DNA of 64,000 nt from JAJDOD01 sp039024895 (GTDB lineage Bacteria > Pseudomonadota > Alphaproteobacteria > Rhodobacterales > Rhodobacteraceae): assembly GCA_039024895.1 (NCBI GenBank), contig JBCCPJ010000005.1:98438-162437 (forward strand), in the 5' to 3' direction. The notes below the pieces were generated by a model that saw only the letters and a program-made list of their open reading frames with translations, was not told the DNA's origin and made no database searches. Within the stretch, counting starts at the first letter, position 1. Every line of letters begins with the position of its first letter. Made by a program: the position numbers and the translations under genes. Positions 41,215-50,243 of the stretch are shown piece after piece.

Positions 41215-42066
41215 ATGGGCGACAAACGCGTCGATACGATGAACGACATCGCCTTTGATCGGTGTGGTTCTGGTCCGCCGGTGCTTTTCCTACATGGGTT
41301 TCCGCAGACGAAAGCGCTTTGGGATCCTGTGATTGCCGAATTGGACGGTGTCGAGGCGGTTTGGGCTGATCTGCGCGGCTATGGTGCGTCCTGGAAGCCA
41401 GACCCTGGTCGGGACAACGCTGAATACAGTTTTCGCGCCATGGGGGGCGATATGTTCGCTCTCATGGATGCACTTGGGCATCCGAAATTCCATCTGGTTG
41501 GGCATGATCGCGGCGCCCGGGTGGCCTATCGCATGGCGTTGGATGCGCCCGAGCGGGCTTTGAGTCTGACCGTTATGGACATCCTGCCGACGGACGCGCT
41601 GGTCGCGGCATGGGCGTACCCCGTGTCAAAAGCGTATTTTCACTGGAGCTTCCTTGCCCAGCCCGCGCCTTTTCCCGAGCATATGATCGAGGCGGACCCC
41701 GATCACTTTTTTGAGGCATGCCTGTTGGGTTGGGGCGGCGCGCGCCTGTCGGATTTCCCTGCAATCGATGCGTATCGCGCGGCATGGCGGCAGCCTGAAG
41801 CGATTGCCGGCATGTGCCATGACTACCGCGCCGGCGTTAGCGTTGATCTTGCGCATGATGCGGCAGAGGCCGATCGGGTACTCAACATGCCGTCGCTTGT
41901 GCTCTACGGCGCGAGCGGGGTGATGGCGAAACACTTCGATGTGGGGGCCGTGTGGTCGGAACGCTTGGCCTCCCCAGTGATCAAAGCCATGCCGGGTGGG
42001 CACTTTTTCGTGGATCAAACGCCCGGCGAGGTGGCTGTCGCGCTGCGGGGGTTCCTTCCTATTTAA
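41215..42066 (+). CDS. Alpha/beta hydrolase, fluoroacetate-dehalogenase-like
   Basis: This 283-residue hydrolase carries the full residue set of fluoroacetate dehalogenases: HGFPQT oxyanion region, nucleophile Asp98 with substrate-binding Arg99 and Arg102 in GHDRGARVAYR, Asp122 in the TVMDILPT block, halide pocket His143-Trp144 (YFHWSFLAQPAPFPE) and Tyr204 (HDYRAG), and catalytic His263 (PGGHFFVD). In the family this combination allows C-F bond cleavage, though many homologues prefer chloroacetate or epoxides. It starts 30 nt after tRNA-Asp. A second ATG at 41239 is possible. Confidence 0.85.
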   Translation: MGDKRVDTMNDIAFDRCGSGPPVLFLHGFPQTKALWDPVIAELDGVEAVWADLRGYGASWKPDPGRDNAEYSFRAMGGDMFALMDALGHPKFHLVGHDRGARVAYRMALDAPERALSLTVMDILPTDALVAAWAYPVSKAYFHWSFLAQPAPFPEHMIEADPDHFFEACLLGWGGARLSDFPAIDAYRAAWRQPEAIAGMCHDYRAGVSVDLAHDAAEADRVLNMPSLVLYGASGVMAKHFDVGAVWSERLASPVIKAMPGGHFFVDQTPGEVAVALRGFLPI

Positions 42067-42166
42067 TCGATCGTCTAAGGCAGTAACGCGCCATTCTTGG
42101 CGTTTCGCCATGGGCACACGTTTTCCTATCCGTCACATGCTTATCTACCGCGATGACCGCTGCGCC

Positions 42167-43540
42167 TTAGGTAATCGCCTCCAAGACCCTCGCCCAGGAA
42201 CGCGCTCCCTTGTGAAACGATGCGAGGTCGTATTTTTCGTTGGGGGCGTGCAAGGCATCGTCATCAAGACCAAAACCGATCAGCATCGAGTCGAGGCCCA
42301 GAATTTCTTTGAAGTGACCGGCAATGGGAATGGACCCACCACCGCCGAGGAAAGCGGCAGGGTTTGGCCATTCATCGGAAAGGGCTTTCCGGGCCGCTTC
42401 AAAAGCCGGGTTCGACGTCGACATGACGGAGGCGGGCGATGCGCCGTGGTCGGCAAACTCGACTTTGCAATCCGGCGGCAGCATGGCTTCAACCATGGCG
42501 CGGAAATTCTTGCGGATGGCATGGGGGTCTTGCGTTCCAACCAGCCGGAAACTGATCTTGGCGGATGCTTTCGACGGTAGAACTGTTTTGAAGCCGTCGC
42601 CTGCATATCCACCGGCGATCCCATTGACCTCGCATGTGGGCCTTGCCCACACCTGCTCGAGGACGCTCCGCCCGTCCTCGCCCGCCGGAACGGACAAGTC
42701 GACACTTCCCAGAAACGCCTCCGGATCGAAGCCAAGCGCTTCCCATTGGGCCAGCACATCGGCAGGCGTCTCGGCCACACCATCGTAGAACCCCGGCACG
42801 GTGACGCGGCCCGTATCGTCATGCAACGCGGCAATGATGCGAGACAAGACGCGGATTGGGTTGATTGCGGCGCCACCGTAATAGCCCGAGTGCAAATCGC
42901 GGTCGGCGCCTACGATTATGACTTCCTCGCCCAGGAGCCCCCGGAGCGATGTCATGATTGCTGGCGTTTGTCTGTTGAACATCGATGTATCACAGATCAG
43001 CGCGAGGTCCGGTTGGCTGAGTTCGTTCTTGTGGTCTTCCAGAAAGGGAACAAGCGAAGGCGAGCCCGATTCCTCTTCGCCCTCGAAGAGGAATGTGATT
43101 TTGCACGGCCATTTGCCGTGCGTTGCTTGCCACGCGCGGCAGGCTTCGACAAACGTCATAAGTTGGCCTTTGTCATCGGCTGTCCCACGGCCTCGGATGA
43201 CTTTGCCTTGGGGCGTTTCCTCGACAGCGGGATCGAAAGGGTCCCGTGACCAAAGGTCAAGCGGATCAACGGGTTGCACGTCATAATGGCCATAGAACAG
43301 GAGATGGGGAGCGCCCTCGCCAACATGTCCGACAACCATGGGATGGCCTGGGGTCTGGCGCGCTTCTGTCGCGACACCCATTGAGCCGAGGTCTTCCACC
43401 AGCCAATCAGCGGCCCTTTGGCAGGCGTCCTTATAGGCGGGATCGGTAGAAATCGAGGGAATGCGTAGCAGTGCATCCAGCCGCGAGAGTGCCGCGTCTA
43501 GGTCGTCGTCGATCTTGGTGAGGACGGTATCGAGTGTCAT
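42167..43540 (-). CDS. M20-family metallopeptidase/dipeptidase
   Basis: This 457-residue di-zinc hydrolase shows the M20 ligands: His in FYGHYDVQPVDPLDLW, Asp in GRGTADDKGQ, Glu-Glu in FEGEEESGS, and a C-terminal His (ALHAPNEKYDL). It most resembles the dipeptidase group that cleaves unusual dipeptides in the cytoplasm. It converges on the dehalogenase-like gene, with 100 nt between that holds no gene. Confidence 0.92.
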   Translation of the reverse strand: MTLDTVLTKIDDDLDAALSRLDALLRIPSISTDPAYKDACQRAADWLVEDLGSMGVATEARQTPGHPMVVGHVGEGAPHLLFYGHYDVQPVDPLDLWSRDPFDPAVEETPQGKVIRGRGTADDKGQLMTFVEACRAWQATHGKWPCKITFLFEGEEESGSPSLVPFLEDHKNELSQPDLALICDTSMFNRQTPAIMTSLRGLLGEEVIIVGADRDLHSGYYGGAAINPIRVLSRIIAALHDDTGRVTVPGFYDGVAETPADVLAQWEALGFDPEAFLGSVDLSVPAGEDGRSVLEQVWARPTCEVNGIAGGYAGDGFKTVLPSKASAKISFRLVGTQDPHAIRKNFRAMVEAMLPPDCKVEFADHGASPASVMSTSNPAFEAARKALSDEWPNPAAFLGGGGSIPIAGHFKEILGLDSMLIGFGLDDDALHAPNEKYDLASFHKGARSWARVLEAIT

Positions 43541-43657
43541 GGGTCATGCCTCCAATGTTGTCCTGAAAGTATCAGCAGTGCCCGGGGCGTCCAGTGCGCA
43601 CCTGCGACAATTGGCACAGGAGGAAAGAGGTGTGAATTCAATGTGAAGCGGCGAAGT

Positions 43658-43671
43658 TTGATCTATATCAA
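43658..43671. promoter_or_regulatory. FNR/FnrL box upstream of hemA
   Basis: TTGATCTATATCAA matches the FNR consensus TTGAT-N4-ATCAA exactly. It is centred about 85 bp upstream of the hemA GTG. In Rhodobacter, FnrL regulates hemA for low-oxygen tetrapyrrole supply, so the same control is likely here. Confidence 0.85.
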
Positions 43672-43749
43672 CGCGGCAGTGGATGTACACTCTTTAGAAA
43701 CGTTTTAAATTGCTCTATCGAGGGCTTTGAGAGAACAAAGGACCGGAAA

Positions 43750-44973
43750 GTGGACCATACTGAGTATCTGGATCGCGCGTTGCAGCAGCTGCAAGATGAG
43801 GGCCGTTATCGGACCTTCATCGACATCGTGCGAACCCAGGGGCAATTCCCCCATGCTGTTTGGCGGCGGCCCGATGGGTCCGAGCAACCGGTAACGGTAT
43901 GGTGCGGAAACGATTACCTCGGCATGGGTCAGCACCCGGAGGTGCTGTCGGCGATGACCGATGCGCTGCACACAACCGGTGCAGGGTCGGGGGGCACGCG
44001 CAACATCAGCGGCACCACAGTTTATCACAAAGCTCTGGAGGAAGAACTCGCCGATTTGCATGGCAAGGAGGCATCCCTGCTGTTCACCTCCGCTTACATT
44101 GCCAATGACGCGACGTTGTCCACTCTGCCAAAGCTCTTTCCCGGCCTAATCATATATTCCGACGCGCTAAATCACGCCTCGATGATTGAAGGTATCCGCA
44201 GGAATGGCGGTGCAAAGCGTATCTTCCGCCACAACGATGTGGCGCATCTGCGCGAACTTATGGCCAGTGACGATCCGGCGGCGCCTAAGCTGATTGCGTT
44301 TGAATCGATCTATTCCATGGATGGCGATTTCGCCCCACTGAATGAGATTTGCGATCTCGCCGATGAGTTCGGGGCCCTCACCTATCTTGATGAGGTGCAT
44401 GCGGTTGGCATGTACGGTACTCGGGGTGGCGGCGTGGCAGAACGGCAGCGGCTTGCCCATCGCATTGATATCATTAACGGCACCCTCGCCAAAGCATATG
44501 GCGTTATGGGGGGGTATATCGCAGCTTCCGCAAAGATGTGCGACGCGATCAGGTCCTATGCCCCAGGTTTCATCTTTACTACGTCGCTGCCACCGGCCGT
44601 CGCCGCGGGCGCGCTTACGTCCGTAAAACTGCTCAAATCGGATCAAACCCGGCGCGAACAGCACCAGACGCAAGCGAAAATACTTAAAATGCGGTTTAAG
44701 GCGATGGGACTTCCGTTGATCGATCACGGCAGTCATATCGTTCCGGTGATCGTCGGCGATCCCAAGCACACCAAAATTCTGTCGGACATGTTGCTTGAGC
44801 AGCATGGGGTTTATGTGCAGCCCATTAACTTCCCGACGGTCCCGCGCGGTACGGAACGGCTGCGCTTTACGCCATCGCCGGTACATGGCCCGCGCGAAAT
44901 TGATCACCTTGTGAAATCAATGGACGCACTTTGGTCCCATTGTGCCCTAAATCGCGCCGACCTCTCTGCTTAA
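43750..44973 (+). CDS. hemA: 5-aminolevulinate synthase
   Basis: ALAS condenses glycine with succinyl-CoA, the first step of haem (and, where present, bacteriochlorophyll) synthesis by the Shemin route. The 407-residue PLP enzyme contains WCGNDYLGMGQHP, GAGSGGTRNISGTT, YSDALNHASMIEGIR, YLDEVHAVGMYG and the PLP lysine Lys248 in INGTLAKAYG. It begins at a GTG. The FNR box upstream points to oxygen control. Confidence 0.96.
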   Translation: MDHTEYLDRALQQLQDEGRYRTFIDIVRTQGQFPHAVWRRPDGSEQPVTVWCGNDYLGMGQHPEVLSAMTDALHTTGAGSGGTRNISGTTVYHKALEEELADLHGKEASLLFTSAYIANDATLSTLPKLFPGLIIYSDALNHASMIEGIRRNGGAKRIFRHNDVAHLRELMASDDPAAPKLIAFESIYSMDGDFAPLNEICDLADEFGALTYLDEVHAVGMYGTRGGGVAERQRLAHRIDIINGTLAKAYGVMGGYIAASAKMCDAIRSYAPGFIFTTSLPPAVAAGALTSVKLLKSDQTRREQHQTQAKILKMRFKAMGLPLIDHGSHIVPVIVGDPKHTKILSDMLLEQHGVYVQPINFPTVPRGTERLRFTPSPVHGPREIDHLVKSMDALWSHCALNRADLSA

Positions 44974-45084
44974 ACTCAATCGTGACCGTTGTTTAGCTGT
45001 ATGTTAAACGTTAACGAGCGATGCTCAGGGCCGATTCTGTTGCCCTGACTTGGGGAGCGAGATGAGTGCCAAGGGGCAGGACAT

Positions 45085-46362
45085 ATGATCGGCCGTCCTG
45101 AGACGCCGGATGCTTCGGAAGAACATCAAGCCCTGAAGGGTTTCGATGACTTTGAGCTGTCCCTCGGTGACATTATGCGTGGCGAACGCGCCACGATGGG
45201 CAAATCCCTCCTTGATGTGCAACGTGAATTGAAGATCAAAGCGACTTACATCTCAGCGATTGAAAATACCGACCCAAGTGCATTTGATACACCAGGGTTC
45301 GTCGCGGGGTATGTTCGGTCCTATGCGCGCTATCTTGGACTCGATCCGGAATGGGCGTTCAAGACCTTTTGTGACGAAGGCAATTTCGAGGTGGCGCATG
45401 GCATGTCACCCGACGCCCGAGTGCGGTCTGACCGCACGCCAGGCGTCAAGAAAAGCGGCCGGACCACACAAAAACCCGCCCATTTGCGTGATCCTTTCAC
45501 GGAGCCCTCGGTCAGCTACCTGCCGAAAGGCGACGCGGCGCTGTCCAGCATTGAGCCGCGCGCTGTGGCGTCCATTGCTGTCCTCTTGGCGTTGCTCGCT
45601 GGGATCGGTTACGGAGCCTGGGCGGTGTTGCAAGAGGTGCAGAAAGTCCGCCTGACGCCCGTAGAGCAAACACCGGAAGTCCTTGCGGAACTGGACCCCC
45701 TCGCGGAAGCCTTGCGCCCCGAGCCCGAAGCAATCGAAGAAGGCAGTGGTTTTGCCGCCCCCGCAGGCGATCGCCTTGGCCGTGCTTCGCGACCTGAGGC
45801 GCTCGATATTCCTGTGATGATCGCGCGTGATGGGCCGATTGCCGCGATTGACCCTGAAACAATCGGAACGCTCGCGCCAAGCCGAACGGAAGGGTTCATC
45901 GCGGCGCGCACACCGCGGCCTGACAACCTACCTTTTGCTATTCCCGGTGAGACAACACTTGCCGCGACATCCGATGAGGCCGTGTTCGGACCGCCAGCGC
46001 CGCCGGTCCAGGTGATTGAAACTATTGATCCAAACGTCACGCTCTTCGCAGTGCGCCCCTCCTGGGTTCGGGTTCGCGCGAATGACGGAACCGTCATTTT
46101 CGAGAAAATTCTCGATGCGGGCGAACGTTTCGAAGTACCCGTCACCGAGGAGCCGCCTACCTTGCGCGCAGGCAATGCGAATGCGTTGTTCGTCTCCATT
46201 GGAGATCAAACCTACGGCCCTATGGGGACCGGGCCAGAGGTTGTGAAGGGCGTTTTGCTGGCAGCCGACCCGATCAAAGAGAATTTTTCTGTCGCAGACC
46301 CGGCTGATGACCGCGATCTCGCCCGTTTTATTAACGTTGCTGAGGCACAATCGGACCAATAA
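45085..46362 (+). CDS. RodZ-like helix-turn-helix membrane protein
   Basis: This 425-residue protein has an N-terminal HTH_25-type domain (LGDIMRGERATMGKSLLDVQRELKIKATYISAIE, about residues 27-95), a linker, one membrane segment (about 160-182), a Pro-rich periplasmic region and a C-terminal DUF4115 domain (FAVRPSWVRVRANDGTVIFEKILDAGE). This is the RodZ architecture; RodZ links MreB to the elongasome. It precedes ispG by 66 nt, a frequent neighbour of rodZ genes. Confidence 0.87.
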   Translation: MIGRPETPDASEEHQALKGFDDFELSLGDIMRGERATMGKSLLDVQRELKIKATYISAIENTDPSAFDTPGFVAGYVRSYARYLGLDPEWAFKTFCDEGNFEVAHGMSPDARVRSDRTPGVKKSGRTTQKPAHLRDPFTEPSVSYLPKGDAALSSIEPRAVASIAVLLALLAGIGYGAWAVLQEVQKVRLTPVEQTPEVLAELDPLAEALRPEPEAIEEGSGFAAPAGDRLGRASRPEALDIPVMIARDGPIAAIDPETIGTLAPSRTEGFIAARTPRPDNLPFAIPGETTLAATSDEAVFGPPAPPVQVIETIDPNVTLFAVRPSWVRVRANDGTVIFEKILDAGERFEVPVTEEPPTLRAGNANALFVSIGDQTYGPMGTGPEVVKGVLLAADPIKENFSVADPADDRDLARFINVAEAQSDQ

Positions 46363-46428
46363 GGCCGCATTGCCAGCCGCGCTTCCCCAGCATATGTATC
46401 GGACAACAAGTCCTGCGCGAGCCACCTG

Positions 46429-47550
46429 ATGTCGCTTAACCATGTGCGCCCATGGCGTAACATCTACCGTCGAAAGTCCCGCCAAATCCACGTGGGTTCG
46501 GTGCCGGTAGGGGGCGATGCGCCGATCAGCGTCCAGACCATGACCAATACGGTCACAACGGATATCAAGGCAACGATTGAGCAAGTTCAGGCGGCGGCCG
46601 AGGCGGGCGCGGATATTGTACGCATCAGTGTGCCGGACAAGGGCAGTTCCGCCGCTTTGAAGGAGATCGTCCGAGAGAGCCCCGTGCCGATCGTGGCTGA
46701 CATTCACTTTCACTACCAACGGGGTATTGAAGCGGCGGAAGCAGGCGCTTCCTGTCTTCGCATCAACCCCGGAAATATAGGTGATGAAAAACGGGTGCGC
46801 GAGGTCATCAAAGCGGCGCGCGATCACAATTGTTCCATTCGGATCGGGGTCAACGCGGGGTCATTGGAAAAGCACCTGCTCGACAAGTATGGGGAGCCAT
46901 GCCCCGATGCGATGCTGGAAAGCGGTCTCGACCATATCAAGATATTGCAGGATAACGATTTTCACGAATTCAAGATCTCCTGCAAAGCCTCCGATGTCTT
47001 CATGGCCGCCGCGGCGTATCAAGCGCTTGCCGAAGCGACGGACGCCCCAATTCATCTTGGCATAACGGAAGCGGGCGGGCTGACCTCAGGTACAATCAAA
47101 AGCGCGATTGGCCTTGGCAATCTGCTTTGGATGGGTATTGGCGACACTATTCGGGTTTCACTCAGCGCTGATCCGGTAGAAGAGGTGAAAGTCGGCTACG
47201 AAATCCTGAAATCGCTCGGTCTGCGGCACCGGGGTGTGAACATCATTTCTTGCCCGTCCTGTGCCCGCCAGGGCTTCGATGTCATCAAGACGGTGGAGGC
47301 GCTCGAGAAGCGCCTGGAGCATATCAAGACGCCCATGAGCCTGTCGATCATTGGCTGTGTTGTGAATGGTCCGGGCGAGGCCTTGATGACCGATGTCGGC
47401 TTCACCGGCGGTGGGGCAGGGAACGGCATGGTCTATCTGGCGGGAAAGCAAAGCCACAAGATGTCGAACGATGAGATGGTTGACCATATCGTCGAGCAGG
47501 TCGAAGCGAAGGCCGCAGAAATCGATTCCGCGCAAGAAGCGGCGGAATAG
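46429..47550 (+). CDS. ispG: 4-hydroxy-3-methylbut-2-enyl diphosphate synthase IspG
   Basis: IspG is the [4Fe-4S] enzyme of the methylerythritol-phosphate isoprenoid pathway. The 373-residue protein has the N-terminal TIM-barrel block VPVGGDAPISVQTMTNT, the segment CLRINPGNIG and the C-terminal cluster ligands in ISCPSCARQGFDV and IGCVVNGPGEA. The start lies 66 nt after the RodZ-like gene and the next gene begins 3 nt after its stop. Confidence 0.97.
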   Translation: MSLNHVRPWRNIYRRKSRQIHVGSVPVGGDAPISVQTMTNTVTTDIKATIEQVQAAAEAGADIVRISVPDKGSSAALKEIVRESPVPIVADIHFHYQRGIEAAEAGASCLRINPGNIGDEKRVREVIKAARDHNCSIRIGVNAGSLEKHLLDKYGEPCPDAMLESGLDHIKILQDNDFHEFKISCKASDVFMAAAAYQALAEATDAPIHLGITEAGGLTSGTIKSAIGLGNLLWMGIGDTIRVSLSADPVEEVKVGYEILKSLGLRHRGVNIISCPSCARQGFDVIKTVEALEKRLEHIKTPMSLSIIGCVVNGPGEALMTDVGFTGGGAGNGMVYLAGKQSHKMSNDEMVDHIVEQVEAKAAEIDSAQEAAE

Positions 47551-47553
47551 GTC

Positions 47554-48102
47554 GTGGCGCTGGGCAAAAAGCTCAACGGCACTTTGCGCGCGTTCATCGA
47601 GCGCCAACCGGTTTTCTTTGTCGCGACCGCTGCCCATGACGGCCGGGTGAACTGTTCGCCAAAAGGGGCAGACAGTCTGCGTATCGTGGACGATACGCGG
47701 CTCAAGTGGCTGAACCTGTCCGGCAGTGGGAACGAAACAGCGGGGCATCTGAGGCAGGTTAACCGCATTACTCTGATGTTTTGCGCCTTTGAAGGGGACG
47801 CCTTAATTCTGCGGGTCTATGGCAAAGCCGTTGTGGTGCACCCGCGGGACCCGGAATGGGCCGATGCGATTGCAGATTTCCCGACCATGGCGGGCAGTCG
47901 GCAAGTCATCGAGGTGAATATAGAGGCTGTTCAAACATCCTGCGGCACCGGGGTGCCGGTCATGCGCTTCGATAAAGATCGCGTCGATAATGAACTTTTG
48001 CCATTTTACGAAGATATGGGGCCCGATAGCGTCAAAGACTATTGGCGCCGCAAAAATACGGAAACGATCGACGGTTTTGAGACAGGATTGTTTAATGACT
48101 AG
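47554..48102 (+). CDS. Pyridoxamine 5'-phosphate oxidase-fold protein
   Basis: This 182-residue protein (GTG start 3 nt after ispG) has the split-barrel FMN-binding pattern: FFVATAAHDGRVNCSPKGAD, WLNLSGSGNETAGHLRQVNRITLMFCAFEG and the C-terminal VQTSCGTGVPVM. It is of the PNPOx-like family of unknown substrate, not the biosynthetic PdxH. Co-transcription with ispG is likely. Confidence 0.85.
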   Translation: MALGKKLNGTLRAFIERQPVFFVATAAHDGRVNCSPKGADSLRIVDDTRLKWLNLSGSGNETAGHLRQVNRITLMFCAFEGDALILRVYGKAVVVHPRDPEWADAIADFPTMAGSRQVIEVNIEAVQTSCGTGVPVMRFDKDRVDNELLPFYEDMGPDSVKDYWRRKNTETIDGFETGLFND

Positions 48103-48117
48103 TCGGGGCGGGCGCTG

Positions 48118-48873
48118 CTAGCCGCGCGTTTCACGAATACTCGCAACGATGCTCTGCATCTGTTCGAGCTCCACGTACCCGCGCACAAAGTTATCGCCCA
48201 TAATGAAGCTTGGCGTCCCGGCAATCCGTAGGGCCTGACCAAGTGCCCGGTTGTTGCGGATAATTGTGCTGACGGCCTCGCTGTTCATTTTCGCAAGGAT
48301 CGCTGTCGTATCGGTGATGCCCGCTTGTTCCGCAATCCGTCCGAGTATTCCCTGGTTGACCGGACCTTGCCACTCCATCAGGGCATCGTGCACGGCGGAA
48401 TAGCTCTCGTCGCCATTCACCATTTTGGTCGCAATCGCAAATCGGGACGCTAGCTCGCTCTCCGGGCCGAGAATAGGAAATTCCTTTACGATCAGCCTTA
48501 TATTGGTGTCGCCAGCCAGTAATGTCTGCACCTGCGGATGGGCGCGCTTACAGAAGCCACAGCGATAGTCGAGGAACTCCACAATGGTAACATCGCCATC
48601 GGGATTGCCGCCGATCCAGCTATGACCGTCCTCGAAAATTGCCGCGCGGTATTGCTCCAGAAGCAACTGTTCCTGCGCCGCAGCTTCGGCAGCGCGTCGT
48701 TCTTCGAGCACGCCGATCGCTTCCATCAGCACTTCCGGGTTCTCCATGAGATAGCTGCGAATCTCGGCGCGGAAGGCCTCGCGCTCGGGTTCGGACATGG
48801 CGTCGATGTCGAACGCTGTGGCTGTCGATGCGGCAAGACTTAGGGCAGTCGCAGTTACAAATGCGCGGATCAT
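48118..48873 (-). CDS. DsbA-family periplasmic thiol-disulfide oxidoreductase
   Basis: This 251-residue protein has a signal peptide (cleavage near residues 18-20, STATA-F), a helical N-terminal segment, and a thioredoxin fold with CGFC at residues 105-108 (EFLDYRCGFCKRAHPQVQ). The cis-Pro loop is in GTPSFIMGDNFVRG. The sequence resembles the ScsC/BdbD-type DsbA group. The ATG at 48873 follows GGAG at 7-nt spacing. It probably introduces or shuffles disulfides in exported proteins. Confidence 0.92.
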   Translation of the reverse strand: MIRAFVTATALSLAASTATAFDIDAMSEPEREAFRAEIRSYLMENPEVLMEAIGVLEERRAAEAAAQEQLLLEQYRAAIFEDGHSWIGGNPDGDVTIVEFLDYRCGFCKRAHPQVQTLLAGDTNIRLIVKEFPILGPESELASRFAIATKMVNGDESYSAVHDALMEWQGPVNQGILGRIAEQAGITDTTAILAKMNSEAVSTIIRNNRALGQALRIAGTPSFIMGDNFVRGYVELEQMQSIVASIRETRG

Positions 48874-49006
48874 TTCACACTCCTCGGAGATGTATCGCGA
48901 GGATGCCAGAACGGGCGCAGAACGCAACCACTTCACGCGGAAGTGTGGATTGACGTTCGGTGGTCCCCTTGGCAGGGAGAGTGGGACGTCAATCGAGTAC
49001 AAACCC

Positions 49007-50164
49007 ATGCGCAAGTCCCGCCGCTCAAACGTTGATCCGTTCATCGTGATGGATGTCATGGAGGCGGCCGCCAAAGCCGAGGCGGCCGGTCGACATATCA
49101 TTCACATGGAAGTCGGACAGCCAAGCACTCCGGCGCCTGCCACCGCGCGACGCGTCTTGGCCGAGGCAATGTCGACAGATGCCATGGGCTACACGGTGGC
49201 TTTGGGGTTGCCAGCCCTGCGCAAGCGCATTGCGCGGTGGTACAAGGACAGGCACGCGCTCGAAATATCACCAGACCGCATCGTGATTACCAATGGTTCT
49301 TCGGGGGCGTTTCTGTTGGCTTTCACCGCGCTTTTCGATGCGGGCGACCGGGTGGCCCTTGGTGCGCCTGGATATCCGTCCTACCGGCAAACTTTAGCTG
49401 CGCTCAGCCTCCAACCCGTTGATATTTCAACGCGGATCGAGGATCGGTACCAGCCGACACCCGACGGGTTGCCAGATGAGATGGCGGGTCTCATCGTGGC
49501 ATCGCCTGCCAATCCGTCGGGCACGATGCTTAGTCGTTCGGCTCTCGCGGACCTCATTCGGGCGACATCTGCCCGAGGCGCTGCCTTTGTGTCTGACGAA
49601 ATCTACCACGGCATTGAATATGAGCATCCAGCGATCAGTGCGCTGGAAATCTCCGATGACGTCTATGTCATCAATTCGTTTTCCAAGTATCACTCAATGA
49701 CCGGGTGGCGGGTTGGCTGGATGGTCGTGCCCGAGGACCATATTCGAACTGTCGAGCGCTTGGCGCAGAATATGTTCATTTGTGCCCCCCACGTCAGCCA
49801 GGTTGCGGCCCTGGCAGCCATGGATTGCGATGAAGAGCTGATCGGCAACTTGGAGGTTTATCGGACTAACCGAGCGCTTATGTTAGAGGGCTTGCCCAAG
49901 GCAGGTTTTAGCAAAATCGCACCACCTGACGGCGCCTTTTACATCTACGCCGATATCGGTGATTTCACCGATGATAGTCGAGCCTTTGCAGCGCGTATTC
50001 TGGCGGAGGCGGGTGTTGCCGTGACCCCCGGTCTCGACTTCGACAAGGCGCGAGGGCATCAGACATTGCGGTTTTCTTACGCAAGGGCAACCGCTGACAT
50101 CAAGGAAGGCCTGTCGCGGCTTGCCCAATTCATGGCGACGCATCACGGCAATAAAAACGATTAA
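49007..50164 (+). CDS. Class I/II PLP-dependent aminotransferase
   Basis: This 385-residue fold-type I aminotransferase has MEVGQPSTPAP, GYTVALGLPALRKRIA, ITNGSSGAFLLAF, SPANPSGTML, SDEIYHGIEY and the PLP lysine block NSFSKYHSMTGWRVGW. It resembles aspartate/alanine-type aminotransferases; the exact amino acid pair is not clear. The ATG at 49007 gives the usual family N-terminus although no good ribosome-binding site is seen. It is divergent from the DsbA-like gene. Confidence 0.9.
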   Translation: MRKSRRSNVDPFIVMDVMEAAAKAEAAGRHIIHMEVGQPSTPAPATARRVLAEAMSTDAMGYTVALGLPALRKRIARWYKDRHALEISPDRIVITNGSSGAFLLAFTALFDAGDRVALGAPGYPSYRQTLAALSLQPVDISTRIEDRYQPTPDGLPDEMAGLIVASPANPSGTMLSRSALADLIRATSARGAAFVSDEIYHGIEYEHPAISALEISDDVYVINSFSKYHSMTGWRVGWMVVPEDHIRTVERLAQNMFICAPHVSQVAALAAMDCDEELIGNLEVYRTNRALMLEGLPKAGFSKIAPPDGAFYIYADIGDFTDDSRAFAARILAEAGVAVTPGLDFDKARGHQTLRFSYARATADIKEGLSRLAQFMATHHGNKND

Positions 50165-50243
50165 GAAACGAGCAAAGTTTGGAATAGCGCTTTGTTTCTG
50201 CTATGTTTCCGTTATGTTAGTGGTGCTTGGGGTAAAAGGGTCC

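Noticed and set aside
45003..45030. GTTAAACGTTAACG near the RodZ-like gene as a CtrA site
   Set aside because: The two TTAA words are 3 nt apart, not the 7 needed for CtrA.
48929..48945. Inverted repeat CACTTC-N5-GAAGTG between the dsbA-like and aminotransferase genes
   Set aside because: Six-base arms are within chance expectation for this much intergenic DNA, and the position does not match a clear promoter.
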